From contig NZ_NETS01000010.1 in NCBI RefSeq assembly GCF_002150035.1, positions 124,001-188,000 on the forward strand: 64,000 nt of DNA. Reading direction: 5' to 3'. This stretch comes from Leptospira venezuelensis. Lineage in GTDB: Bacteria; Spirochaetota; Leptospiria; Leptospirales; Leptospiraceae. The notes under the pieces are model-generated. The model had not been told where the DNA came from. It searched no databases and saw nothing but the letters and a program-made list of their open reading frames with translations. The number at the start of each line of letters is the position of its first letter. The stretch's first letter is position 1. Positions 7,570 to 16,345 of the stretch are shown piece by piece. Both the position numbers and the translations under genes were made by a program.

Positions 7570-8794
7570 GGCCAAAAATCTCCTTCACTTTCTTTAGACC
7601 TACCAAAAGAGAATCTACGTCTTCTTTGGTATTATAAAGATAGAAAGAAGCACGGCAGGTGCCTGCGATTCCTTTGAAGTCCATGAAAGGCTGAGCGCAA
7701 TGATGTCCCACTCGGATTGCAATCCCTTCTTCGTCCAGAATAGAACCTACATCGTGAGGATGTACTCCTGGAAAATTGAAGGAGATCACTCCGCCTCTTT
7801 TGCTTAGATCGTTTGTTCCGTACAGTTCCAAACCGCCGAAATCTTCTAATCGATCCAAAGCATATTGTAGGAGTTCCAACTCATGGTTTCTGATCTCTTG
7901 CATTCCCACTGATTCTAAATATTCAAGTGCAGCACCGAACCCGATAACTCCGGAAATATTTGGAGTCCCAGCTTCTAATCTTGCAGGAAGATCTGCATAA
8001 GTGGATTTGTCTTTCCAGACTTTGGAGATCATGTCCCCTCCTCCCATCCAAGGAGGCATTGTATCTAAGATCTCTTCCTTAGCGTAGAGAATTCCTACAC
8101 CAGTTGGTCCAAGCATCTTATGCGCGGAAAATGCGTAAAAATCATAGTCTTCTTTTTGAACGTTTGTTGGAAGGTGACAGATCCCTTGGGCTCCGTCGAT
8201 CAACACTTTCGCTCCAACCTCTCTTGCTCTACGGATAATCGCAGAAAGATCGTGAATGGTACCGGTCACATTGGACATCTGAGCAAGAGCGACTAACTTC
8301 ACTCTTTCAGTAATGATCTCATCCAGATTAGTCAGATCCAAAGTGGAATCTTGATTGAGAGGTATAAATTTCAATACTGCTTGTTTTTCCTGGGCCAACA
8401 TTTGCCAAGGAACTAAATTAGAATGATGCTCTAACTCGGTGAGCACAATCTCGTCGCCTTCGTGGATATTAGTACGTCCCCAAGATTGGGCGACTAAGTT
8501 GATGGATTCAGTAGTATTGCGAGTAAATATAACAACCTTAGCGCAGGCAGCTCCAATAAAACGAGAAGTTCTGATACGAGCCATCTCATATTTTTCGGTA
8601 GCCTTTTGAGAAAGATAATACACTCCACGGTGAATGTTCGCATTCTCCGCTTCATAATATTTACGGATAGTATCTATAACAGATTTAGGTTTTTGAGAAC
8701 TGGCGGCACTGTCCAGAAACACCAAGGGCTTCCCGTTCATCTTTGTAGATAGAATCGGAAAATCTCCGCGTATCTTTTCGAGATCAAAACTCAA
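7553..8794 (-). CDS. sufS: Cysteine desulphurase SufS
   Basis: PLP-dependent desulphurase that supplies sulphane sulphur for Fe-S cluster assembly. The 413-residue length is standard for class II (SufS/CsdA). The PLP-binding lysine is in YAFSAHKMLGPTGVGIL, the substrate-side HH is in RVGHHCAQPFM, and the catalytic Cys is in IAGTCRASFYLYNT. The start appears to be TTG with AGAGG just upstream. It lies between the Rieske gene (27-base gap) and sufU (overlap), consistent with an operon. Confidence 0.96.
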   Translation of the reverse strand: MSFDLEKIRGDFPILSTKMNGKPLVFLDSAASSQKPKSVIDTIRKYYEAENANIHRGVYYLSQKATEKYEMARIRTSRFIGAACAKVVIFTRNTTESINLVAQSWGRTNIHEGDEIVLTELEHHSNLVPWQMLAQEKQAVLKFIPLNQDSTLDLTNLDEIITERVKLVALAQMSNVTGTIHDLSAIIRRAREVGAKVLIDGAQGICHLPTNVQKEDYDFYAFSAHKMLGPTGVGILYAKEEILDTMPPWMGGGDMISKVWKDKSTYADLPARLEAGTPNISGVIGFGAALEYLESVGMQEIRNHELELLQYALDRLEDFGGLELYGTNDLSKRGGVISFNFPGVHPHDVGSILDEEGIAIRVGHHCAQPFMDFKGIAGTCRASFYLYNTKEDVDSLLVGLKKVKEIFGRVLKR

Positions 8795-8821
8795 AGCCTC
8801 TGCTCTCCTCGGTTCCCCATG

Positions 8822-9136
8822 TCAATCCTCTAACTCCACTTCGACTTCGTCACCTACGATTCTAGTCTTATAGACTGGCAAATCTTCCACCGCAGGCATA
8901 CAAAGTACCTTTCCCGTGCGAATATTAAACTTTGCAGAATGTCTTGGACAAACGATTACGTCCCCTTCCAATTCTCCTGTCGATATATCCTCACCGTCAT
9001 GAGTACAAAGATCTGCGAATGCACAGACTTCGTCCCCCAGTCTAGTCAACCCCACCCTATGGTAACGGGTCTCTGCTACGAATACCTCGCCTTCTTTCAA
9101 ATCGGAAAGTTTAGCTAGTTTCTGAAATTCGCCCAT
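8822..9136 (-). CDS. Rieske-type [2Fe-2S] ferredoxin in the SUF operon
   Basis: A 104-residue small Rieske protein. The cluster ligands are clear: ADLCTHDGEDIS (Cys-x-His) and VIVCPRHSAKFNIRTG (Cys-x-x-His). Soluble proteins of this size often act as electron donors for dioxygenases, but here the gene is wedged between sufD and sufS. The start overlaps the sufD stop (TAATG), so coupling with Fe-S assembly is strongly suggested. It may deliver electrons for cluster assembly; that role is inferred. Confidence 0.9.
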   Translation of the reverse strand: MGEFQKLAKLSDLKEGEVFVAETRYHRVGLTRLGDEVCAFADLCTHDGEDISTGELEGDVIVCPRHSAKFNIRTGKVLCMPAVEDLPVYKTRIVGDEVEVELED

Positions 9137-10317
9137 TACTCGCCCAACATCCTAGATTCTATCATAGAGGATAATTCTTCGCGAATAGTTTCAGAAGGAA
9201 ATTCTCTAACTACTTCGGTCAAGAATCCTTCTACGATCATTTTGCGGGCTTCTTCTTCTGAGATGCCTCGAGAAGCTAAGTAGAATAATTGCTCTTCGTC
9301 TATTTCTCCGACTGTTGCACCGTGCTCACATTTCACGCTATCGGCAAATACTTCCAATTTAGGAATAGATTCTGCTCTTGCAGTTCTGTCGAGGAGTAGA
9401 TTGTTATTAATCTGAATCGCACCCACATCCTTGCAATGAGAAGGTATATGAAGGTTCCCTGTAAAAACATGATGAGCCTTCTCTCTTACAACAGTACGAT
9501 ATAAGATAGAACTTTGAGCGTGACTTTCGGAATGAAGAATTCGAATTTCAGTGTCCTGAAACTCTCTCGCTTTTAACGGAGAAAACCCCACATAACGTGT
9601 CCAGCATCCTTTTCCAGCAACATTCGTATCGTAGAACGATTTACCTTTGTATCCACCCCAAGAAGCAATACTTGCATGAAACTTGGAATCCTTCTCTTGA
9701 ACTCCATAGGTAGCTCTAAAATGAAAAGTAGAATCTCCCAAATTTTCCAAACTAGAATACTGAAAATCTCCGTTAGGAGGAGTGAGAAGAATAGTGACTC
9801 CACTCATGAGCACCAAATCTTTCTGAGAAGGAGATTCCCATCTTTCCAGAAAATTGGATTTAGCTCCCGGAACAGCATCTACGATCAAAAGTGGAAGAAT
9901 GATATTTCCATCCTTACATTCAATTTTAATCTCAGGAAAAGAAGAAGGATCTGGACCAAGCTGCACATAATACGCGTGAGTGAACCTGGAAAAAACAAAA
10001 AGAGGAAACCATTCTTTAGAATAAAATGAAACTGCAGAACCTGCTTTTTTTAAAACTTCTGAAAGTTTTTCAGGGGGAAGATCTTGCAATTTTGTGACTT
10101 TAGCGTTTCCAGAAACAGTCACAGAAGAATCAGGGCAAACTTTAGTATATTCTGAAATTTTAAAATTAGAAAGACTGATCTTTCTCCAAGATTCCAAAGA
10201 AGAATCGGGAAATATAGCAGAGTTCAGCAGTTTTTCGGCGTTCGTACGGAATTCGGTAAGAATGGATGGCTCCTTCTTATCTTTTATATATTCCGAAATA
10301 GATCCCGCCAAAAGCAT
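9136..10317 (-). CDS. sufD: Fe-S cluster assembly scaffold component SufD
   Basis: A 393-residue SufB/SufD-family protein. The C-terminal beta-helix half shows the family pattern: HHVFTGNLHIPSHCKDVGAIQINNNLLLD, then EVFADSVKCEHGATVGEIDEEQLFYLASRGISEEEARKMI with the conserved Cys-Glu-His. The divergent N-terminal third and the length are closer to SufD than to SufB (~470 residues). In E. coli SufD forms SufBC2D with SufB. No sufB is present in this operon, so either sufB lies elsewhere or this protein works without it. Confidence 0.92.
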   Translation of the reverse strand: MLLAGSISEYIKDKKEPSILTEFRTNAEKLLNSAIFPDSSLESWRKISLSNFKISEYTKVCPDSSVTVSGNAKVTKLQDLPPEKLSEVLKKAGSAVSFYSKEWFPLFVFSRFTHAYYVQLGPDPSSFPEIKIECKDGNIILPLLIVDAVPGAKSNFLERWESPSQKDLVLMSGVTILLTPPNGDFQYSSLENLGDSTFHFRATYGVQEKDSKFHASIASWGGYKGKSFYDTNVAGKGCWTRYVGFSPLKAREFQDTEIRILHSESHAQSSILYRTVVREKAHHVFTGNLHIPSHCKDVGAIQINNNLLLDRTARAESIPKLEVFADSVKCEHGATVGEIDEEQLFYLASRGISEEEARKMIVEGFLTEVVREFPSETIREELSSMIESRMLGE

Positions 10318-10321
10318 CCCT

Positions 10322-11083
10322 TTATTTCGCTCCGTTCAGGATCCAATCGTATCCTTTTTCTTCTAATTCCAGAGCAAGCTCTCTTCCACCAGTTTTGAGG
10401 ATCTTACCTTGTGCGAATACGTGAACAAAATCAGGAGTCACGTAATTTAACATTCTTTGGTAATGTGTGATTAGCAGTATGGATCTTTCCGCTGACTTAT
10501 TTTTAGTGATCCCTTCGCTGATAATTCTAAGTGCGTCTATATCTAAACCTGAATCAGTTTCATCTAGAACTGAAAGTTTCGGTTTAAGAAGAGTCATCTG
10601 AAGGATCTCATTTCTTTTTTTCTCTCCACCTGAAAATCCGTCGTTCACGTATCTTCCGATCCAAGTATCAGGAACTTCTAATAAGGCAGTGGCTTCTTTA
10701 AGCTCTTTGCGGAATTCTTTTACGGGTAGATCCTTGCCTCGGACCGATTTTAAGATGGTACGTAAAAAATTACCGATCGTTACGCCTGGGATGCTGGTTG
10801 GGTATTGGAAACATAGAAAGATGCCGGCCCTCGCTCTTTCGTCCGTTGGTTTTTCGAGAAGGGACTCCCCTCTGAAAAGTATATCCCCAGAGATCACCTT
10901 ATATTTAGGGTGACCCATAATGACATTTGATAATGTACTTTTTCCGGATCCATTAGGACCCATGATGGCATGGACTTCTCCCTCGCCGATGGTGAGGTCG
11001 ACTCCTTTTAGGATTTCCTGAACTTCACCGGATTCGGTTTCCACTCCGGCGCGAAGATTTAAAATTTTGAGTAGTTCCGCCAC
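10322..11083 (-). CDS. sufC: Fe-S cluster assembly ATPase SufC
   Basis: ABC-type ATPase of the SUF scaffold complex. Walker A is GPNGSGKST, the signature is FSGGEKKRNEILQM, Walker B is LSVLDETDSGLD, and the SufC-specific ITHYQRMLNYVTPDFVHV is present. Length 253 is standard. It is the first gene of the SUF operon (C-D-Rieske-S-U), starting with GTG. Only four bases separate it from sufD. The upstream neighbour is the EAL gene, whose end is about 80 bases away, so an operon promoter should lie in or near that gap. Confidence 0.96.
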   Translation of the reverse strand: MAELLKILNLRAGVETESGEVQEILKGVDLTIGEGEVHAIMGPNGSGKSTLSNVIMGHPKYKVISGDILFRGESLLEKPTDERARAGIFLCFQYPTSIPGVTIGNFLRTILKSVRGKDLPVKEFRKELKEATALLEVPDTWIGRYVNDGFSGGEKKRNEILQMTLLKPKLSVLDETDSGLDIDALRIISEGITKNKSAERSILLITHYQRMLNYVTPDFVHVFAQGKILKTGGRELALELEEKGYDWILNGAK

Positions 11084-11161
11084 GTATAGGACCCCTGCCT
11101 AGGACTATGTTTTTATTCCTGAGGCGGAGATCAATAGGAAAGATGTTTGGAAGCCGAGACT

Positions 11162-12454
11162 TCAGTAGGATTCCCAATCCAGGCGTAGAATGAGAACATG
11201 ATTCTCGCCCAGATTCAGGGTGAATAAGACATATTGACGTTTGGTTTCTATATCATGGAAAGGTTCAGTAAATCCGGAAACTCTGCTAGAATGATAGGTT
11301 TCTGCCTTATGACGGATGAAGAATGGTTTCCAAGCGTAGTTATTTCCTACCTCGGTGAGTAATCTTGTCCAAGGAAGGTCGTATGCTTCTCTTTTGAAAG
11401 TTGGAGTAACCTGATAGCCGTGCATATCTGTGACTAAAACTGAAGTTGTCTCTAAAGGAAGTCTGTCCAGGATAGAACTCAATGCATCCGTCATCTTTTC
11501 TTCGGAAGAAGTCTCCAAATCTTTGAATAAGTTCACAAACTGATCTAAGAAGGCTTGTTCTTTTCTTAGATTTTCGAGGATCTCCAAAAATCTAAGACCT
11601 GAGAATTTTTCCAGAGAGGTTTTAAGAGTTTTATTAAAACGTTTTTTGTCCTGAAAATCCAAGGCAGGACGAGAGAAATAAAAACCTTGTAGAAGATTCG
11701 CTCCCATGGATAGAGCGAGGTATAATTCTTCTTCGTTTTCTACACCTTCGAATAGAAGTTGAGAACCAAGTCTTTGGGACATTTCAGAGATTGCGGAAAG
11801 AACATTCTTGAAAGAGCGTCTATTCAAACTCTCTCTCATAATTTTTATGTCCACTTTCATAATATCAGGATGAATATAACCGATCCTTTCCAAATTGGAA
11901 AAACCGACTCCAAGATCGTCCACTGCGATCTTAATCCCTCTTTCTCTAAAAAGGCTGACTATATATAAAAGTTTTTCAATATTTCCTTCGAACTTATCCT
12001 CTGTGATCTCTAAAACTAGATCGTTCGGATTAATATCGTATTTATCTATGAGATGAAGAATATGAAGACGTTTGATATCCAACACTTCTCCGGTGTAGAC
12101 CATAGAGAGAAAATTGGGCATCATGTTCAGGAAAATTTTAGTCTTAAGACCTGTTTCCTTCACATGTTTGATCGCTTTTTCACGAATAATACGATCAATA
12201 TGAACTAAACGAACAGTATCCGTGTCCGGATTATGAAAATGATAGCCTAGAGAATGATATTGATTCGATTCAGGAGAAAATACTCTGCCCAAAACCTCGT
12301 AACCTATAATATTACGATTACCGACGTCTAAAATCGGCTGGTAATGAGGGGTATAATAACCTTCTCCCAGAGAGAGAATTTGTTGAGACTCGTATTCGGC
12401 GAGCATGCAGATTCCCTCACTACTAGAATCCAGTTGAAGTATACACACAAGCAT
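11162..12454 (-). CDS. EAL-domain protein, predicted c-di-GMP phosphodiesterase
   Basis: The EAL domain covers about residues 35-285. Catalytic features are retained: GYEVLGR (the EAL motif itself as EVL), LNMMPN, LVLEITED, IAVDDLGVGFSN, MKVDIKIM, LLFEGVENEEE and LLQGFYFSRP. All metal-binding and general-base positions seem to be there, so activity is plausible. The remaining ~140 residues form a separate domain that I do not recognise and that may be sensory. Two starts are credible: the first ATG (GGGA upstream) and the one 48 bases in (GAGGG upstream). It lies immediately before sufC on the same strand. Confidence 0.88.
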   Translation of the reverse strand: MLVCILQLDSSSEGICMLAEYESQQILSLGEGYYTPHYQPILDVGNRNIIGYEVLGRVFSPESNQYHSLGYHFHNPDTDTVRLVHIDRIIREKAIKHVKETGLKTKIFLNMMPNFLSMVYTGEVLDIKRLHILHLIDKYDINPNDLVLEITEDKFEGNIEKLLYIVSLFRERGIKIAVDDLGVGFSNLERIGYIHPDIMKVDIKIMRESLNRRSFKNVLSAISEMSQRLGSQLLFEGVENEEELYLALSMGANLLQGFYFSRPALDFQDKKRFNKTLKTSLEKFSGLRFLEILENLRKEQAFLDQFVNLFKDLETSSEEKMTDALSSILDRLPLETTSVLVTDMHGYQVTPTFKREAYDLPWTRLLTEVGNNYAWKPFFIRHKAETYHSSRVSGFTEPFHDIETKRQYVLFTLNLGENHVLILRLDWESY

Positions 12455-12668
12455 ATTTCCCTGAAACTGAGTTAGGAATGAAGACTAAAGCTTGGAAAAT
12501 TCCCGTTTTTTTCTTATTCTTTTCCTATATTATGGCAAATTATTTGTTTTCTTTTATTACAAAGCACCGTCTTAGCTGAGTTTTTATCCGAGAAAAAATT
12601 TACGACTAATCGGCATTAGATGAATAATCTATAAAAGACCATTCTTATACCGAAAACGGTTGCGAGCT

Positions 12669-13328
12669 TTAAGAAGCAATAAGAAGATCTAAAACGGTTT
12701 TACCGTCCATCTCTCCAGTGATCGGATTCATCGCTCTTTCTGGGTGAGGCATCATACCTGCCACTTTAAAATCAGGAGAACAGATCCCAGCAATATCATC
12801 CAGACTTCCGTTCGGATTGTCTCCCGCATAAAGGAATAAAATGCGACCTTCGTCTTTTAGCTGCTTACGAATTTCAGCAGATGCAAAATAACATCCGTCT
12901 CCATGAGCCACTGGAACTCTTAGGATCTTATCATCGGCTAAACTACCGCTGATCTTATTTGAGTTAGAAGCTTTTTTAAGACCTATAGTCCTACATACGT
13001 ATTTTAGGTTTCGATTACGTATTAATGCACCAGGAAGATAACCTGCTTCTGCTAAAATTTGGAATCCATTACAAATTCCGAATAGTTTTCCTCCACGATC
13101 AGTATGCTCTTTTACTGATTTCATTACTGGAGAAAAAGGAGCCATTGCTCCCGATCTTAGATAATCTCCGTAGGAGAATCCACCAGGAAGAATAACCAGA
13201 TCGTATTTTTCAGAGAATTGGTCTTTATGCCAGACCTTGTCTACTTTCGCGGAATAGAATTCTGAAAGAACTCTTACGATATCATTATCACAATTAGAAC
13301 CTGGAAAAGTGACTACTGCGGCTTTCAT
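12669..13328 (-). CDS. purQ: Phosphoribosylformylglycinamidine synthase subunit PurQ
   Basis: Glutaminase subunit of the three-part FGAM synthase (PurL-PurS-PurQ) in purine synthesis. The class I amidotransferase triad is seen: nucleophile in LFGICNGFQILAEAG, and the late His/Glu in GMMPHPERAMNP. VTFPGSNCDNDIVRVL at the N-terminus is the PurQ signature. Its start overlaps the purS stop by four bases. The synthase subunit purL is not in this window. Confidence 0.97.
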   Translation of the reverse strand: MKAAVVTFPGSNCDNDIVRVLSEFYSAKVDKVWHKDQFSEKYDLVILPGGFSYGDYLRSGAMAPFSPVMKSVKEHTDRGGKLFGICNGFQILAEAGYLPGALIRNRNLKYVCRTIGLKKASNSNKISGSLADDKILRVPVAHGDGCYFASAEIRKQLKDEGRILFLYAGDNPNGSLDDIAGICSPDFKVAGMMPHPERAMNPITGEMDGKTVLDLLIAS

Positions 13329-13573
13329 TCAGTTACGATCTCCGAACGATAAGTTTCAATCACATGATTTACTAAAAGTTTTTCGCAGAGATTTGCAACC
13401 GTCTTCTTTGCAGTTTCGAGATCTGGAGAATCCAGTTTGACCTCGATATACTTTCCGACTCGAACGTCTCGGACCGATCCTTCTCCAAGTTCTTGTAGAG
13501 TGGATTTTACAGTGTTCCCTTGTGGATCTAGAACTGATTCTTTTAGAGTTACGTTGATTCTTGCGATAAACAT
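13325..13573 (-). CDS. purS: FGAM synthase subunit PurS
   Basis: The 82-residue PurS dimer bridges PurQ and the small type PurL. The family pattern is plain: ARINVTLKESVLDPQGNTVKSTLQELG, VRVGKYIEVKLD and ANLCEKLLVNHVIETY. The gene begins inside the 3' end of purC (25-base overlap) and ends within the purQ start, so the three genes are translationally coupled. Confidence 0.96.
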   Translation of the reverse strand: MFIARINVTLKESVLDPQGNTVKSTLQELGEGSVRDVRVGKYIEVKLDSPDLETAKKTVANLCEKLLVNHVIETYRSEIVTE

Positions 13574-14418
13574 TTTAATAGTTGGTCCTGTATTTCCTTA
13601 TATGCCGCTTGCAATTTCACAATCAGACTTTCCGGAAGATCCGGAGCTGGGGGAACCTTATTCCATCCGGATTTTTCCAGATAGTTCCTTAAGATCTGTT
13701 TGTCCATGCTGGGCGGAGTGGTCCCGATAACATAGGACTCTTTCGCCCAATACCGAGAAGAATCCGGAGTCAAAATCTCGTCGATCAAGATGACCTTATC
13801 CTCCGAAATTCCGAATTCGAATTTGGTATCGCAGAGCAAAATCCCTGCCCCTGCTACCAGTTCAGCGGCCCTGGTATAAAGGGAAATCGATTTTTCCTTC
13901 AAAATAGAGAAGAGTTCGGATCCAATCTCGTTTTTCATTCTTTCTTCGGAGATGTTCTCGTCATGGCCTGTATCGTTTTTGATTGCAGGAGTAAATGCAG
14001 GCTCAGGCAGCTTTTCGGATTCTTTCAAACCTGGAGGAAGTTTTTTAAAAGCAAGAGTGCCATCTTGTTTATATTCTTTCCAACCGGAACCGGAAAGATA
14101 ACCACGGACCACACATTCAAAGTCGATCCGTTTGCATTTTTTAACAAGAACAGAACGATCCTTTAAATCCGGATGATCCTTAAATGGAGAAGGGAATTTA
14201 GAAACATCGGTCTCTATGATATGATTAGGAATGTCCTTAAAGTAAGAGAACCATTCTGCGGAGATCTTATTTAAAACTTTTCCTTTGCCAGGAACGATTT
14301 GGCGGAATACCACATCGAATGCCGAGACTCTATCCGTAGAAGATAATATCAGGGAATTCCCTAAATCGTATACATCTCTGACTTTGCCAATATAAGAAGG
14401 TTTTGGGAGTTCACTCAT
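13549..14418 (-). CDS. purC: SAICAR synthase PurC
   Basis: Phosphoribosylaminoimidazole-succinocarboxamide synthase, converting CAIR plus aspartate to SAICAR with ATP. The 289-residue protein belongs to the longer, yeast ADE1-like form. Motifs include IGKVRDVYDLGNSLILSSTDRVSAFD, FECVVRGYLSGSGWKEY, LFSILKEKSISLYTRAAELVAGAGILLCDTKFEFG and IDEILTPDSSRYW. Its start overlaps the stop of the upstream phosphatase gene by four bases, and its end overlaps purS, so the four genes read as one transcription unit. Confidence 0.97.
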   Translation of the reverse strand: MSELPKPSYIGKVRDVYDLGNSLILSSTDRVSAFDVVFRQIVPGKGKVLNKISAEWFSYFKDIPNHIIETDVSKFPSPFKDHPDLKDRSVLVKKCKRIDFECVVRGYLSGSGWKEYKQDGTLAFKKLPPGLKESEKLPEPAFTPAIKNDTGHDENISEERMKNEIGSELFSILKEKSISLYTRAAELVAGAGILLCDTKFEFGISEDKVILIDEILTPDSSRYWAKESYVIGTTPPSMDKQILRNYLEKSGWNKVPPAPDLPESLIVKLQAAYKEIQDQLLKCLSQEST

Positions 14419-15563
14419 CCTTGGATAACCATGAGAGCGATATCATCGTCGTGGGTCATGTTTCCAGAATGTGCCAGTATCTTTTCCAAGGAGAAATTCA
14501 GGATATCTTCCTTAGATTCAACGGCTTCTTTCAGGATCTTCTTCAGACTTTCTTCGCCCAAAATATTATAGTTCTCATCCGTTATTTCAGTGGCCCCATC
14601 CGTGTAAAGTAATAGAGAAACTCCTTTTTCCAAGACTACAGATCTGAACTCGTCTTCTGTCCCGAGTTCAATAGGAATGATTAGAGGTCCCATACCAGGC
14701 AACTCTTCAACATTTCCGTTATTGTATAATAGCGGAGGTGGATGGCCTCCGTTCGCATATTCAAATTTACCTTTTTTATCCAGGATACCGTAGAAGAATG
14801 TGATGGAAAAATCTTCGGGTAATATCTTCTCCAATTGTTGGCGTAAAGTTTTTACTTTTTCAACAAGAGTATTACTTCTTCCTAAATTAGAGACCTGCAT
14901 CTTTACCATTGCAGAGAGAAGAGCTGCAGAAGGTCCATGACCGGAACAATCTGCGATAAAGACATGAAGTTTATCTTCTTCTATCCAAGCATCTATAAAG
15001 TCCCCACCGATCTGCATCAAAGGATGGAAAACTGAATTCACTCGAAAACCGTTCCATTCTAATTGTTTCTCAGGCACAAGCTCTTGTTGCACCCTTCTAG
15101 CCATCACCAATTCTTTTTCATATTTTTTCTTTTGGTGTAGAAGTTCGTCCTGGAGATTTTTGATCCGAATAAATGCTCTGATCTTTGCGACCAACTCTTT
15201 TGGTTGGAAAGGTTTATGAAGAAAGTCATCTCCGCCGTGGGTAATCGCTTCGTCAAAACCCAACTCTCTATTATAAGCGGTGATGAATAAGATAGGAAGA
15301 AGATTGAATCTATCTATCTCCCTGAGCTCTTTACAAAAAGAAAATCCGTCTTGGCCGGGCATACTCACATCTAAAAGAAGTACATCTACTTGGTTTGTCG
15401 CAAGAAGTGTGCGTGCCTCTTCTGTATTCATTGCAGTTAAAACCTGGAAGCCCAAAGGTTTTAAAGTATGAACTAAAAGTTTGAGATTGATATCCGAATC
15501 ATCCACCGCAAGGATAGAATAGTCGGAATAATTCAATTGGCTCTCTTGCTTCTCTCTATCCAC
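14415..15563 (-). CDS. Response regulator with PP2C/SpoIIE serine phosphatase output (RsbU-like)
   Basis: An N-terminal receiver domain (about residues 15-130) has the phospho-acceptor Asp in VLLLDVSMPGQDGF and the conserved Lys in FLHKPFQP. After a coiled-coil-like linker (LQDELLHQKKKYEKELVMARRVQQEL) comes a SpoIIE-type PP2C domain with GGDFIDAW, ADCSGHGPSAALLSAM, ANGGHPPPLLY, LLLYTDGATEI and MTHDDDIALMV. Such proteins dephosphorylate anti-sigma-factor antagonists in partner-switching pathways. The start is GTG. Its stop overlaps the purC start by four bases. Confidence 0.92.
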   Translation of the reverse strand: MDREKQESQLNYSDYSILAVDDSDINLKLLVHTLKPLGFQVLTAMNTEEARTLLATNQVDVLLLDVSMPGQDGFSFCKELREIDRFNLLPILFITAYNRELGFDEAITHGGDDFLHKPFQPKELVAKIRAFIRIKNLQDELLHQKKKYEKELVMARRVQQELVPEKQLEWNGFRVNSVFHPLMQIGGDFIDAWIEEDKLHVFIADCSGHGPSAALLSAMVKMQVSNLGRSNTLVEKVKTLRQQLEKILPEDFSITFFYGILDKKGKFEYANGGHPPPLLYNNGNVEELPGMGPLIIPIELGTEDEFRSVVLEKGVSLLLYTDGATEITDENYNILGEESLKKILKEAVESKEDILNFSLEKILAHSGNMTHDDDIALMVIQG

Positions 15564-15615
15564 GATCCGTCCCTATCATTACAAAATTCGTATTTTATAA
15601 AATTGAATGAATTTT

Positions 15616-16299
15616 TCAATCCAACAATTCTTCTCTCACCGCTTTGATCTTATCCAAACGATAAACGATTCTGTATAAGATCAAAAAAAGTAGGTGATAG
15701 GCCAAAATTCCTAACCAAAAAGAAATCCTCATATCAGGATCCATTCCCTTTTTTCCTAACACGGAAGAAGGGTGATTTCCTGGATTATCCATCCATCGAA
15801 TTGCTCCCCAGGTTAAGAGAGCATTAACACTACAGAATAAACTTAAAAAAGCGGAAAAAATATACTTTTTAGTTTGGTCCAGAACCAAAAATCGTAGCAG
15901 AAAATACGCCACAAGACTAAGCACCAAAACGAAAAAAGAATTCAAACGAGCATCAGTGGAATCCCAAGGAGTTCCCCAGGCTAAGTATGCCCAGATCGGT
16001 CCTGAAAATAAAACTCCAATCGCAAACAATAAAGAGATCTTATTTGCAGAAAGTGAAAGTGTATCCCAGGTTTTGTTCTTAGTTACCAGATAAGCAACTG
16101 CACAAATAGAAGAAATCCCCGGACCATACAGAGCCACCCAGGCAACGGGAACATGAAAATAAAAAATCCTGTGAGAGATCCCCTGCTCTAAGATCACATT
16201 TGGATAATATAAACCCAAAAGCACTGCAAACGGAAAAATCGATAAAAACAAAAGAGAGAGTATCCAGTCCCAGGCGGGATGCAGGAGGCGAATATTCAT
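15616..16299 (-). CDS. ccmC: Cytochrome c biogenesis protein CcmC
   Basis: Inner-membrane haem-handling protein of system I cytochrome c maturation. The 227-residue protein has six hydrophobic segments, the haem-ligand His in RIFYFHVPVAWVALYGP, the tryptophan-rich periplasmic motif region as LAWGTPWDSTDARLNSF, and a second His in WMDNPGNHPSSVLG. Several WWD-domain positions are altered relative to E. coli CcmC, but the overall pattern holds. It follows ccmA and ccmB in the same direction, with a 46-base gap after ccmB. Confidence 0.93.
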   Translation of the reverse strand: MNIRLLHPAWDWILSLLFLSIFPFAVLLGLYYPNVILEQGISHRIFYFHVPVAWVALYGPGISSICAVAYLVTKNKTWDTLSLSANKISLLFAIGVLFSGPIWAYLAWGTPWDSTDARLNSFFVLVLSLVAYFLLRFLVLDQTKKYIFSAFLSLFCSVNALLTWGAIRWMDNPGNHPSSVLGKKGMDPDMRISFWLGILAYHLLFLILYRIVYRLDKIKAVREELLD

Positions 16300-16345
16300 A
16301 CGCTTGGAAGTGTGCAGTTATCCGCAAATTGTATCAACAAGAATC

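Noticed and set aside
12455..12668. Possible small gene in the gap between the EAL gene and purQ
   Set aside because: No frame with a start, ribosome site and plausible protein; the gap is AT-rich and probably contains the EAL promoter.
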